Positions 1 to 11,161 of a DNA stretch of 64,000 bases are shown in pieces (position 1 is the stretch's first letter; every line of letters begins with the position of its first letter). Both the position numbers and the translations under genes were made by a program. This DNA comes from Euleptes europaea. Lineage: Eukaryota > Chordata > Lepidosauria > Squamata > Sphaerodactylidae. The notes under the pieces were generated by a model. It was not told where the DNA came from and ran no database searches. It saw only the letters and a program-made list of their open reading frames with translations. The stretch is from contig NC_079321.1 in the NCBI RefSeq assembly GCF_029931775.1, forward strand, positions 10,855,001 to 10,919,000, given 5' to 3'.

Positions 1-271
1 TCACACCACGCCACTGACAGTCAACTTCTCATGGACCCATTTTGAGCTATAAATACCCCCCCAAAATCCCCTCCTCATTCAGCCTTGTTCCTCTAGGCCT
101 TAACCAGGAGAATGATCACCCCGCTGGCCTCATTGATGCCTGACCCTGAAGAGCCTTGACAGGCTGTTTCATACAGGAAAAACAAACACTGGTGACACCT
201 CCTGTCAAGCAACGAAGCGATAATAATATTTGTCTAAGAAAGACACAGTCAATAGACAGGGGACGCTTGAC

Positions 272-605
272 AGCCAGCATAGTGTAGTGGTTAAGAGCGG
301 TGGTTTGAAGAGGTGGACTCTAATCTGGAGAACCGGGTTCAATTCCCCGCTCCTCCACATGAGCAGTGGAGGCTAATCTTATGAACCGGGTTGGATTCCT
401 CACTCCTACATATGAAGCCAGCTGGGTGACCTTGGGTTTGTCACAGCTCTCGTAGAGCTCTCGGCCCCACCTACCTCACAGGGGGTCTGTTGTGGGGAGA
501 GGAAAGGAAGGTGATTGGAAGCCAGTTTGATTCTTCCTTGGTAGAGAAAGTAGGCATATAAAAACCAACTCCTACTCCTTCTCCACCTTCTCCTCCTTCC
601 TCTTC
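272..605 (+). mobile_element. tRNA-derived SINE, type A
   Basis: AGCCAGCATAGTGTAGTGGT (box A), GGGTTCAATTCCCCGCTCC (box B), then CACCTACCTCACAGGGGGTC and TATAAAAACCAACTCC, ending in a (CTT)n-type run. This is the commonest SINE of the window. Confidence 0.8.
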
Positions 606-994
606 CAGATACAGATTAAGGGTTAGAGTACATTTTATTAGTCATTTGCTATGTTTTGACAGCATCTTTGTGTTGATGAACCTAAATCCTAAGGGATGAA
701 GCAATCATGCACACTTGCCCAACTAAACACAGTGGGAAGTCCTTTTGAGTAAATGTGCACAGGGGTCGGGATGTAAAAAATCTCAAAGCTTTCTGAATTC
801 ACGTGGACAGGGTGCCGATGCAGAGCTTCCAGCCTGGTCTTATTTACTGTGAATATTTGCAAACCCGAGAACGGTTTTTAGTTCATCATAATGCTTTCTA
901 GGGCTCAAAACAGCCTGAAGATAACACGTCTCATTCTGCCCATGCAAATGGGAGGCTTGTCCAAATGTTCTCGGCAGCCATGCAGAGAAGGAAT
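606..994. other. No recognised feature
   Basis: Unique-looking sequence. Only short frames, none resembling a known protein. Confidence 0.5.
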
Positions 995-999
995 AGTTA

Positions 1000-1336
1000 A
1001 TAGTTAAAGTGTGGAACTCCCTGCCCCAGGATGTGGTGATGGCTGCCAACTTGGAAGGCTTTCCAAAGGGAGTGGACATGTCCATGGAGGAGAGGGGTAT
1101 TCATGGCTACTAGTCCAAATGGATACAAGTCATGATGCATACCTATCCTTTCCAGTAGCAGAGGAGCATGCCTATTGTATTAGGTGCTTTGAAAAGCAGG
1201 CAGGATGCTGCTACTGCAGTCGTCTTGTTTGTGGGCTTCCTGGAGGCACCTGGTTGGTCACTGTGTGAGCAGACTGCTGGCCTTGATGGGCCTTGGCCTG
1301 ATCCAGCATGGCTTTTCTTATGTACTTATGGTTTTA
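1000..1336 (+). mobile_element. CR1-like LINE 3' end
   Basis: GTGGAACTCCCTGCCCCAGG, GGGCTTCCTGGAGGCACCTG, CCTGATCCAGCATGGCTTTT, ending TTATGTACTTATGG. Same subfamily as the 2.76-3.09 kb piece. Confidence 0.7.
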
Positions 1337-2082
1337 GTGTTTGAAACAGGGCTCCATGCTTTTTGCATTTTAAGAGAGAAAAGGTGAGTCTTTTTAAAAC
1401 ACACGTGTCCATAAGCAGGCATCAAGCGCCGTCGTTCATATTCTGGAAACATTTTACACCTTCTTTGGACTCGGTCTCTATTTCCGCAGCTGCAGAGTAG
1501 GAGTGAACCACTCTATTACAAAGGAAGCTCCTAGCATATCCGCCTCTGTCTGGCTCAAACGGAAGCTGCTTCCCCTTAACGAATTTTGACACTAGGGACA
1601 GTCTGTTGATTAGAGAGCACATTAGAAAAAAGGTTGGGTCCATATGAAGAAAACGAAGGCTGAAAAAGAAGCTGGCTGTTCTCCGGGTAAAGGAATCCAA
1701 AACCCCAAATGATCAGCATGGTATAAAAATACGTAGGTTGCTTAGTGTAGTTAAAGCTCTGGTTTTCAAACTCCAGATGTGGTGCATGAAAAACACAGGA
1801 AGCCCTTAAGGACACAGGAAGCCCTTGAGATCAAGAGTCTTTTAGTATGGCAGCGGCTGGCATGGGAACTAGGTCAAGTGTCATTGATGATTTCTATGTT
1901 CTCCTTTTATACCGAATTCTGCAGGGTCCTTCAGGCTGCTGAGTCCCTGTTAAGTGGAGAGGGCTCTGCAAAAACACAAAAGCACCTTTAAGTACATCCA
2001 TCAGGTTATCTGCCTAAATATTTTATTACTTATTTACAAAATTTTATCCTGCCTTTCTGCCCTTACAAAGTCCACCAAGTAG
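1337..2082. other. No recognised feature
   Basis: Two minus-strand frames of 79 and 92 codons overlap here, but they show no family resemblance and no splice context. I looked here for the missing CYP39A1 exon and did not find it. Confidence 0.5.
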
Positions 2083-2273
2083 GGTTGCCAGGTCCCTCTT
2101 CGCCTCCAGTGGGAGGTTTTTGGGCAGGGCCTGAGGAGGATGGGGTTTGGGGAGGGGAGGGACTTCAATGCCATAGAGACCAATTGCCAAAGTGGCCATT
2201 TTCTCTATCGGCTGGAGATCAGCTGTAATAGCAGGAGATCTCCAGCTAGTACCTGGAAGTTGGCAACCCTATC
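2083..2273. mobile_element. MITE, GGGTTGCCA family
   Basis: TAGGGTTGCCAGGTCCCTCT at one end and AGTTGGCAACCCTATCA at the other. ATGCCATAGAGACCAATTGC in the middle. Unnamed squamate-type palindromic repeat, the most frequent MITE of the window. Confidence 0.7.
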
Positions 2274-2279
2274 ACCAAG

Positions 2280-3092
2280 GGGGCTAACAATTTAAAACAT
2301 ATGTGATAAGGCCACATTTTAAACCAACATTAAAATTCACCCCCCCAAACACAGACATCATTAAAACCATTAAAATATACACAAAATATAAAAACAGCAA
2401 TTAAAACATTGGTTAGGAAGGAGGGATCATTGAGGGAATGCCAGACGGAACAAAAAAGTCTTCACCCACTGGTGGACAACAACAACTCAAGTTGACAAAC
2501 GAATCTCCTTGGGAAGAAAGTTCTTCCAGGATAGGGTTCAAACCTACTTTACATTTGATAAAACTGTCACAGATTCTTACAATAAAACAAATCTTTATCA
2601 TCATTTTCAGTTGTTTCAATTTCACGATATGAAGCAGAAAGGTTGCCAACATTTTGTCATAACTGATCACCCTCGAGTTACCAATATGTTACTCTTTTCT
2701 TACCCAGCGGACAGCCTACGTCAACTGACACAAAAACTGGGTATTGACAGTCTTTTCTACGTTAAATTGTGGAACTCTCTGCCCCAGGATGTGTTGATGG
2801 CTGCCAACTTGGAAGGCTTTAAGAAGGGAGTGGACATGTTCATGGAGCAGAGAGCTATCCATGGCTACTAGTCAAAATGAATACTAGTCATGATGCATAC
2901 CTATCCTCTCCAGTAGCAGAGGAGCATTGCTATTATATGAGGTGCTGTGGAACACAAACCAGAAGCTGCTGCAGTCGTCTTGCTTGTGGGCTTCCTAGAG
3001 TTTGTGGGCTTCCTAGAGGCACCTGGTTGCCCACTGTGACTTGATGGGCCTTGGTCAGATCCAGCATGGCCTTTCTTATGTTCTTATGTTAA
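2280..3092 (+). mobile_element. LINE fragments, last one a CR1-like 3' end
   Basis: 2280-2480 is an A-rich unclassified LINE-type 3' fragment (AATTTAAAACATATGTGATA ... AGGAGGGATCATTGAGGGAA) also found at 22.0-22.2 kb. 2740-3092 is a CR1-like 3' end (TGGAACTCTCTGCCCCAGGA to CTTATGTTCTTATGTT) with a short internal duplication of GTGGGCTTCCTAGAG. Confidence 0.65.
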
Positions 3093-3439
3093 GGGTGTGA
3101 CGACACGACATATTCATTCACAAGTCACTGATGCTTTCGACAATACAAGACTTGTGGAAGGAAAAGTGTGCTGGAATGTGCTATATGAGAGAAAAGGTCC
3201 GTCCCATCCAGCATCCTGTCTCCCACAGTGAGGAAACGGATGCCCCATAAGCTAGGCATGAAGAAGACCGCTCCTTAGAGACTGGCATGGAGTTGCAGAT
3301 GGCCTCTGAACTCTGAGGTTCCATGCAGCCATCACAGCCAACCACCACTGATAGGCCACTCCACCATCAATTTGTCTAGTCCCTCCTTCTATTGGTGTGA
3401 ACCATCTCGCCCTCATATGCCCATGCCGTGTCTCTCCAT
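3093..3439. other. Degraded repeat remnant
   Basis: GGTCCGTCCCATCCAGCATC, GTCTCCCACAGTGAGGAAAC and ATGGCCTCTGAACTCTGAGG resemble an old LINE-type 3' region running into the SINE head at 3440. No gene. Confidence 0.4.
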
Positions 3440-3545
3440 GTGCCCTTTCATATCACCTGCCCCTTCTCCTTTTCACTGGGGATGCCGGGGATTGAACCTG
3501 GGACCTTCTGTATGCAATGCAGACATTCCGCTAATGAGCCACAGA
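3440..3545 (-). mobile_element. tRNA-Ala-like SINE fragment
   Basis: Reverse complement of the head: GGGGATGCCGGGGATTGAAC then CTGGGACCTTCTGTATGC. Confidence 0.65.
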
Positions 3546-3806
3546 CCTGCCTGCCGAACAAGTGAGAGGGATATTAGACCCACCACCCACCCCATACATA
3601 GGAGATGATGATCTCCAGCTTAGGATTGGGCAGTGCCGGGTTATCTCTCCTCTGTGACCCTGAAGGGCAATTCAAGAAGGTGTTGTCACTCTGGCACAGA
3701 GATATGGAGCCTAGCATGATGGAAGGGCCTTACTTGAAATGGGAATGGGTGACGGCTGTGGGGATAATTTGCTCAGTTTTATAGATGGAGGGCCTGTTTT
3801 TCTGGC

Positions 3807-3811
3807 CAGTA
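3807..3811. repeat. Target-site duplication, left copy (CAGTA)
   Basis: Abuts the 3' LTR and is matched exactly at 10118-10122. Confidence 0.9.
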
Positions 3812-4106
3812 TGTGAGCTCTTGACCCAAAGAACCAGAAATCACCACAGAGACATTTAGAATCCAAGCAGATGGCTTTTACTGGTCAAATAGGCAATACA
3901 GTGCACAGAAGATAAAATGACAGCTATGAGTGTCTTGCTAGCTAGTTGGCAATATAAGGCTTGAAAACGGTGGGAGATTACAAAGCATCACCAAAGCCTA
4001 AACAGAGCACACTTTCCCAGGCTTTGGTATGTGGAGCTGTCCTTGAGGTCTGGACGGTTCAGCAAAGGAACAGAGGCAACATAGAAACTGAGATAACAGC
4101 CTGACA
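3812..4106 (-). repeat. 3' LTR of the Ty3/gypsy copy
   Basis: 295 bp, same sequence as the right LTR. On the minus strand it is preceded by a purine-rich tract (AAGGGGAGCAGGA, 4107-4119) expected for plus-strand priming. Confidence 0.95.
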
Positions 4107-4189
4107 TCCTGCTCCCCTTAAGACCTCCTCCCATTCTGCAAGGGGGCTGGTCTGTCTGGGTAGGCAATGTGAAAGGCGTTGACGAGTTT

Positions 4190-5480
4190 GGGGGCGGCGA
4201 CATCCCGTGCGCGAACCCATTCGTCATAGGCAGGGGGGAAGTGTTTCCAGCGGACCAAGTATTGCAAGACTCCATGGTGTATGCGGGAATCCAGGATTTT
4301 AGAGACTTCGAAATGTTCTTCCCCCCCCCCCACCATTATGGGCTGTTTAGGAGGCGGCTCCGGGTGCCATTGCGGGGAAGCAACATGGGGCTTTAGAAGG
4401 CTGATATGGAAAACGGGGTGCACACACCTCAGGGTTTTGGGGAGAGACAGTTCCACCGTGACAGGATTTATGATGTGAATGATGGGAAATGGGCCAATGT
4501 ACTTAGCATTGAGCTTATGGCACGGACGGGTGGAACGCAGGTTCTTGGTGGAAAGGTATACCAGGTTACCCACTTGCGGGTCCCCCCCGGGGGAACGATG
4601 CTTGTCGGCCTGCGCCTTGTATTTGCGCTTGGCTCGGTCAAGGTTGCTAACCAGCCAGGGCCATGTGGTACGGAGGGTGTGTGCCCAAGAGGCAATGTCA
4701 GCATCCCCCTCCCCCTCCAAACCTTCTATCGGGGTGATAGGACCGAAGTCCTGTCCATACACCGCATAAAACGGGCTGAAGCCTGTGGACTGATGTACAG
4801 CATTATTGTAAGCATATTCTGCAAAAGGCAACAGTTCTACCCAGTCATCTTGGTGGTAGTTGACATAACAGCGCAAATAACATTCAAGTACAGCATTGAC
4901 ACGTTCGGTTTGACCATCCGTTTGGGGATGGTATGCACTAGACAACCCCTGTTCCACCCCCACCAATTTGAGAAAAGCTTTCCAAAACTTAGCAACGAAA
5001 CTACTTCCGCGGTCGCAGATTATTTTGCGCGGAAACGAATGTAGTCTAAAGACATGTGACACGAAGAGGCGGGCCAACTTCTGAGCGGAGGGGATCCCCG
5101 CACATGGAACCAAATGTATTTGCTTAGAAAATAAGTCAGTGATAACCCATAATACAGTTTTTCCCCCGCTGAGAGGGAGATCCGTCATAAAATCCATAGC
5201 AATCACTTCCCAGGGTCTGTTGGGTATTTCAAGTGGTTGCAGTAGGCCTGGGGGCTTGCCTTGAGAACGTTTCACTGTGGCGCAAACAGGACAGCTGCGA
5301 ATAAAAGAGTCAATGTCAGAACGCATTCCCCCCCACCAAAATTGTCTGCGCAACAGGTGAAGGGTTTTCAGGAACCCAAAGTGTCCAGCTGTCTTTACTC
5401 CATGAGCCAAGTGTAAAACGTCTTTTCGGAGCGCTTTGGGCACATACAATTTTGAGTCTTTGTACCAAGAGCCTCCTTGT
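4190..5480 (-). mobile_element. integrase and chromodomain region (Ty3 copy)
   Basis: Approximate extent. Seen in order: an HHCC zinc-binding region (H..H..CPVCATVK), a DDE core (AMDFMTDLP, ICDRGSSFVA, YHPQTDGQTERVN), a C-terminal GPF region, and a chromodomain (EHFEVSKILDSR..YLVRWKHFP..DEW). The chromodomain defines the chromovirus branch. Fossil part of the element. Confidence 0.9.
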
Positions 5481-5899
5481 TCGATTACACCAGGAGGCAG
5501 GGTTTGATCTGAGCGTTCCATAAGGCATTGTTCCCGAAGGGACTTTAAGAAGGATTCGGAGATGGGGACCCCCCCCCCTTGGTCATAGTGGCATCAGGAG
5601 CAGTCATGGGGGTTGACGAGGGGGAAGCGCTTACTTGCGGTGGTGTGCAGACTGCAGGCGGCAGGGCGGCCGGTGGAGCTGGAGGAGCGGGAGCGCTGGC
5701 CATCATGAGTTTCGGTTGCGGAGGCGGCTGGGCAGCCGGTAGGGCTGGAGGAGCTTGCGCTCCGGTTATTGCGTGCTTCCGTTGCGGCAGCGTCTGGGAT
5801 CGAGTTTGTACAGCTAGTACAGGCAGGGCTTCTCTTTGTGCGGGTGTAAATAAAGAGTTTGTTGGCCGATCGAGTTTCGCCGGGTATTGAGGTAACCGG

Positions 5900-7700
5900 G
5901 AGAGAGCATCTGCGAGAACGTTTTGTTTCCCAGGGACATGCTTCAGGACGAAACGAAACTGAGCAAAGAATTCTGCCCAACGCTGCTGTTTTGCGGACAA
6001 TTTATGGGACCCCGTGAGGGCAGCTAGATTTTTGTGATCGGTCCAAACTTCAAAGGGGACTTTAGACCCCTCCAGGAATTGTCGCCATAGAGTAAGGGCA
6101 TGGTGAACGGCCGATGCCTCTTTCTCCCAAATGGGCCAGTTTAATTGGGAGTGTGCAAACTTCTTCGAGAAGTAAGCGCAAGGGTGAAGGAGACCATCCG
6201 GTCCTTTTTGAAGAAGAGCCCCTCCCATAGCCACGTCGGAGGCATCGACTTGCACAATGAACATTCGATTCGGGTCTGGGTGCCGTAGCACGGGTTCCGA
6301 AGTGAAGAGGCGTTTGAGGGCTACAAAAGCGGTTTGGCATTGATCAGTCCACAGTATTTTAGCGGAGGGTAAAGTAGCCGAGTTTTCTTTACCCTTGGTT
6401 TTCAGCAGGTCGGTAATGGGTAGCGCCACTTGGGCGAAGTTAGGGATGAACCCGCGATAGAAATTAGCAAAACCTAGAAACTGTTGCACTTGTTTGCGGT
6501 TGGTAGGAGGGGTCCAATCGAGAACGGATTGGACCTTGGTAGGGTCCATGCTAAGGCCATGGTGGGCGATTATGTATCCTAAGAACGTTATTTTGCTCTG
6601 ATGAAATTCGCATTTAGCCAACTTTGCAAAGAGTTGGTGATTGCGCAGGCGCTGCAGAACTTCTCGGACCAGAACTACATGCTCATCCATGGTTTTTGAA
6701 TAAATAAGAATGTCATCCAAATAAACCACCATACAGCAAATCGTGGAGGATTTCGTTGATGAGTTGCATGAAGACCCCCGGGGCCCCTTTCAACCCGAAA
6801 GGCATCACGAGGAATTCAAACATTCCAAAACAGCTAGAGAAGGCAGTGAGGGGCTCGTCTCCTTCGCGGATGCGGACCCGGTAGTAGGCTTCTACTAAGT
6901 CCAACTTGGAGAATATACGACCCTCCTGCAACTGCCCCAAAATATCTGATATTAGTGGTATAGGATAGGCGTTGGCTTGAGTAACTGCATTGAGTTTTCT
7001 GAAGTCAATGCAAAGGCGAAGGTCGCCCTCCTTTTTTCGGACGAAAAATGCAGGGGCTGAGTTTGGGGCATTCGATGGGCGAATGAACCCTCTGGCAAGG
7101 TTTTTGTCCAAAAAGTCTCGTAGTACAGTGCGCTCAGAAGCGCTCATAGGGTAAATTTTACTCTTGGTTAGTGTGCAGTCCTTTACCACTTCAATTGCAC
7201 AGTCAGTGGCCCGGTGGGGGGGTAAGGCATCACATTCTTTAATGTTGAAGACATCAGCAAAGTCCTGGTATACATCAGGGAGGGATGGCGGTGATGGGAC
7301 TTCGGAGATTAATGCCGAAGCGGGTGGAGACAGCACCGCAACTTGCTGTCGGTGCTGGTCGCATTTGGGGTTGGCAAAGGAGATCGTGTTCGTGTCCCAG
7401 TTTATACTGGGACTATGACCTTTAATCCAGTTAATTCCCAGGACCACTTCAAATCGGATAGGGGCTATGGTAAAGTCTATTTGCTCCCAGTGGGAGCCAA
7501 TTCCCATCGCCACCCCTATAGTGCGATGATCAACTGGGCCCCCTTTGAAATGGCTCCCATCCATTTGGGCAAAATGGACGGGGGCTGGTAAAGCCTCGGA
7601 CTTGACTTTGAGTGCTGCAAATGTGGCTTCATTGATGAGAGTGCGAGCGCAACCGGAGTCAATAAGTGCCTTGACAGGCAGTTGGGGACCCCCTTTATAG
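5900..7700 (-). mobile_element. pol region: protease, reverse transcriptase, RNase H (Ty3 copy)
   Basis: Approximate extent. A DSG protease motif lies near 7.65 kb. The reverse transcriptase has LRLCIDFRKLN and YPIPLISDIL, then VYLDDILIYS carrying the catalytic YLDD. An RNase H with DASDVAMGGALL and TDHKNLAAL follows. Fossil part of the element. Confidence 0.88.
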
Positions 7701-7832
7701 TGTTGTAACACTGCGTCCACATACACCGTACTTTCTACTTCTTTCACCTTCGTCGGTTTCGTAGGTTTTACAGGAGAAACTGCGGGGGTCTGCGGGGACG
7801 TTCCATTCACCGCAGACTGTGACCGGTTATTA

Positions 7833-8486
7833 GACAGGTCAAGAGGCGAGTCCAGGTTTAGCACTGGGATATCCTGGAGATGATCCCTGTCCGAAGATGG
7901 AGAATTGTCCCCCACTGGGGCACTTATAATCCGAGACCCGGAGGGGTCTGTAGAAACAGGAAGATCGGGAGAGTCTCTGAACAGAAGTGCAGAGGGTGTG
8001 AACCGACCTGGCGTTGTACTGCGGGCAGTCGCAGCGCCTCCGCGTTGAGACCTTCCCCGGTTTTGTGAGAGGTCAGGAAGCGAGTCCAGGGTTAACGCTG
8101 GGGTATCCCAGGAAAGATCCTTGTCCGAAGACGAAGAATTGTCCCCCACTGGGGCACTTGTAATCCAGGACCCGGAGGGGTCTGCAGAAGTAGAAAGTGC
8201 AGAGGGTGTGGACCAACCCGGTGCTGTACTGCGGACGGCCGCGGCGCCTCCGCGTTGAGACCTTCCCCAGTTTTGCGAGAGGTCAGGAAGCGAGTCCAGG
8301 GTTAATGCTAGGGTATCCCAGGGAGGATCCCTGTCCGAAGACGGAGAATTGTCCCCCAATGGGGCACTTGTAATCCAGGACCCGGAGGGGTCTGCAGAAG
8401 TAGGAAGTGCAGAGGGTGTGGGCCGTCCCGGTGCTGTACTGCGGGTGGCCGCGGTGCCTCTGCGTTGAGGTCGTCCCCGAGCTCGG
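7833..8486 (-). repeat. Three tandem repeats inside the Ty3 copy, between gag-like and protease parts
   Basis: Three in-register units begin at about 7833, 8067 and 8277 (spacings 234 and 210 bp, both multiples of three). Each encodes a Ser/Pro/Asp-rich unit with SADPSGSWITSAP- and LTLDSLPDLSQN-like phrases. Copies are similar but not identical, so the expansion predates this insertion. Confidence 0.88.
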
Positions 8487-9500
8487 GGCAATGCATTCGG
8501 TCGAGGGAGTTCCAGGCGTTGAGGACATGCTGAAACAAAGTGGTTCATCGCGCCGCAAACGAGGCAAGCTCCCCTTTGGAATCGGGATTCGCGATCTCGA
8601 GGGGGCCGTGCTGATCTCTGCGGGCAGGGAACGGAGACTTCGGGGGGAGGCTTTTGGTCTCCCCTCACCTTGGGTCGCTGACAAGGTAGTATCTCTGCCG
8701 AGCCGGCAAAAGAGATCTTCAGTTTGGGTGGTCTCCATGGAACTGGGGGTAGTACAGGTGCTGGTGTAGATCCAAGCAACGGGACCCCTGGACTTCCTGG
8801 GGGTGGCAGGACGGGAGCTCTGGGGTCCCTTGGCGCCACAGGCACTGCTAGAGTTACTGGCAACATGGGCGTTCCGCCCAGAGGTGCCGCAGGTTGCTGC
8901 GGTTGAGCCTGATCAGGAGACCCTGGTTGTGGAGCTGGGGCCGAGCCATCCGGGTCGGCTTGTATCTGCTGCAAGCAGTCGTTGTCGTGAAGCAAAACGT
9001 GCATTTGACCCTGCAAGTGGGCCACCCGGTCTATGTGTTCCCGATTGTTCTGTCGGAGCAAAAACATATCCTTGCCAGCATCACCTAAGCGACGGGGCTG
9101 GCTGATTCGGAAGTTTGCAGTCCAGAGAGTTTCCTCATAGTGCAAGTCCTCTTTGGTTCCCTTACGATCCGCTAAAACTTGATCCGTTTCAAGTTTGGTG
9201 GTCAGGGTCGTGGTCACTAGTGGCAGAGCTTCCTGCTCCCATGCCGACATAGAGCCGGCTTGATCCGGAAGATCCAGTTGCGGCAGGACCTGAACCGCTA
9301 AGGTCGCTGCGTTGACGCCAAAGACGGGGGTTGACAGCTTAGCAATCCCGGCCATTGAAGCGGTGGTCGAGGTCATTCCGTGGAGGAGTGCAACCATCCG
9401 TTTTGCCAGTACTTTTAACCCGGCTCCGCACAACCGGGCCAGTTGAGCATCCTCCACTAGACAATCTGACACTAGGAGGTCGTGGCGGGCGCTGGCCTCC
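8250..9500 (-). mobile_element. gag-like region of the Ty3 copy
   Basis: Approximate extent. It encodes a capsid-like N-terminal part, a proline-rich linker, then a single CCHC zinc knuckle (C-x2-C-x4-H-x4-C) near 8.55 kb. Fossil part of the element described above. Confidence 0.8.
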
Positions 9501-9822
9501 ACGCTACGCCCTTACAAGTCCAGTCAGGCGGCTACGTTCCACTTCTGCCCGATGAACGTAGTCTAGGGCGTCCCCAAAGGAAGGTATCAAGGAGGAGACC
9601 CTTCCAGAGCTCCTGCTCCGGGGAACAGATCCACCGGGACCGGGCTCACTCGGAGAGCTCTGTCGTAGCTCCCATCCGAGCGGCAGGCAAGCCACACGGG
9701 GCTCCAGGCACGGTAAACTCACTCGGAGAGCTTTGTCTTAGCTCCCATCCGAGTGGCAGGCGAACCCTCCTGGGCTCCAGCCTGACTGATGAAAAGGGTG
9801 ATGAAGGAGATAGCTGTCATAA

Positions 9823-10117
9823 TGTGAGCTCTTGACCCAAAGAACCAGAAATCACCACAGAGACATTTAGAATCCAAGCAGATGGCTTTTACTGGTCAAA
9901 TAGGCAATACAGTGCACAGAAGATAAAATGACAGCTATGAGTGTCTTGCTAGCTAGTTGGCAATATAAGGCTTGAAAACGGTGGGAGATTACAAAGCATC
10001 ACCAAAGCCTAAACAGAGCACACTTTCCCAGGCTTTGGTATGTGGAGCTGTCCTTGAGGTCTGGACGGTTCAGCAAAGGAACAGAGGCAACATAGAAACT
10101 GAGATAACAGCCTGACA
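9823..10117 (-). repeat. 5' LTR of the Ty3/gypsy copy
   Basis: 295 bp with TG...CA ends. Read by eye it is base-for-base the same as the left copy. It is upstream of the gag-like region on the minus strand, hence the 5' LTR. Confidence 0.95.
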
Positions 10118-10122
10118 CAGTA
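10118..10122. repeat. Target-site duplication, right copy (CAGTA)
   Basis: Abuts the 5' LTR. Five bases is the usual duplication length for Ty3/gypsy integrases. Confidence 0.9.
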
Positions 10123-10460
10123 GAACCTCTAGCCCATCCTTAGAGACATGAATGAAGAGAACTCCATTTTGACCTCGATGGTGTACAATACATCTGTGAA
10201 GAGTAAGATCTGTATTATCCACAGTATAGTTGTGGATGAAAAAAGTATAGATCTGGTTTGTGTGACTGAAAACCTGGCTTGATGATACTGTAACTGCTAA
10301 TCTTGCTCTACCTCAGTTTCTGCTAATGTTGCTCTACCTCATATGGTCCTTCATCAACCCCAACTGGAAGACAGGCTAGGGTGCCTTTCTCCTTCTGTAG
10401 GTTGCCAGCGCAAATAACCGCCAATTTTTATTATATTTACCCTTTACTGGATACCAAGGA
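10123..10460. other. No recognised feature
   Basis: Flank of the Ty3 insertion. A short tandem repeat of CTAA(T)C(T)TTGCTCTACCTCA lies at 10295-10340. Confidence 0.4.
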
Positions 10461-10716
10461 GAGGTACGAGTTTCTATTTATTTATTTACTTCATTTATAC
10501 CCTGCTTTTATCCCCCAATGGGGACCCAAAGTAGCTTCCATCATTCTCCTCTCCTCCATTTTATCCTCACAACAACCCTGTGGGGTAGGTTAGGCAGGGA
10601 GTGTCTGACTGGCCTGAAGTCACCAAGCGAGTTTCCATGGCCAAGTGGGGATTAGAACCTGAGTCTCCCAGATCCTCATCCAACACTCTAACCACTATAC
10701 CACAGTGGCACCCAAC
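10461..10716 (-). mobile_element. tRNA-derived SINE, type E
   Basis: TATACCCTGCTTTTATCCCC, CTCACAACAACCCTGTGGGG, then the reverse complement of a tRNA-like head (CACTCTAACCACTATACCAC). Confidence 0.72.
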
Positions 10717-11073
10717 TGGTTTAGTGCCCGTCTATATTGCTAGTAAGTGCCATTGATTGATAGTTTTAGGGGATTTCAACAGCTACACCAAGCCGAGATC
10801 TGAGGAGAGCGGGCTGTACCAAGCCGCCTTCCCTCCTACAGGCTACAGAGCAGAATGCAAACATCTTTAAGAATGATCAGATTGGGTTCTAAAGTAAGGT
10901 TTTTTCATGGGTGTTCCCTCGCCAGTTATTTCACCAAAAATAAAAAAACAAGTAAGAAAAGGCCTTCCATGTTCAACTTAGAACTGTTCAGAAATATAGC
11001 AAGCATCAAAAACTGGAGTGACATATACTAAACATTATGTAATGAAAAAGGGTTCTCAGTATGAGAATGTTAC

Positions 11074-11161
11074 CTCCTTTGGTACTGGGTCCATAAGGTT
11101 GCATTCGTATTTATAAAGGAACAAAACCACAAGGACTTGAATCTCTGCTATAGCAAACCAC
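11074..11161 (-). CDS. CYP39A1: CYP39A1 exon 11 (last one found)
   Basis: 88 bp between TTTTAG|G and AAGGAG|GTAACA. It encodes WFAIAEIQVLVVLFLYKYEC and then NLMDPVPKE, matching the human WFALLEVQMCIILILYKYDCSLLDPLPK segment. It ends at phase 0, so a final exon of about 24 codons plus stop is expected further along the minus strand. Confidence 0.88.

Larger units (their letters stand above)
3812..10117 (-). mobile_element. Ty3/gypsy chromovirus copy (LTR retrotransposon fossil, recent)
   Basis: A full-length-sized LTR element (6306 bp) whose coding sense is the minus strand. It has 295-bp LTRs beginning TG and ending CA, a purine-rich tract beside the left LTR, and a perfect 5-bp target duplication CAGTA. 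Parts in order from the right: gag-like region with a CCHC knuckle, aspartic protease (DSG), reverse transcriptase, RNase H, integrase and a C-terminal chromodomain, which marks it as a chromovirus. The LTRs look identical by eye, so insertion was recent. The internal region has about two interruptions of reading frame, so this copy is probably not autonomous. It lies in the CYP39A1 intron after exon 11, in sense with the gene. Confidence 0.95.

Noticed and set aside
1422-1815. Two overlapping minus-strand frames as the missing CYP39A1 exon
   Set aside because: No LHLVG..PQP..C-like stretch, no phase-0 acceptor, and the translations do not resemble any P450.
3749-3775. Minus-strand SPQPSPIPI as a possible CYP39A1 C-terminus
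   Set aside because: The PQP match is three residues only, and neither LHLVG nor CRIxYK is nearby.
4406-5044. 212-codon plus-strand frame
   Set aside because: Antisense shadow of the integrase part of the Ty3 copy.
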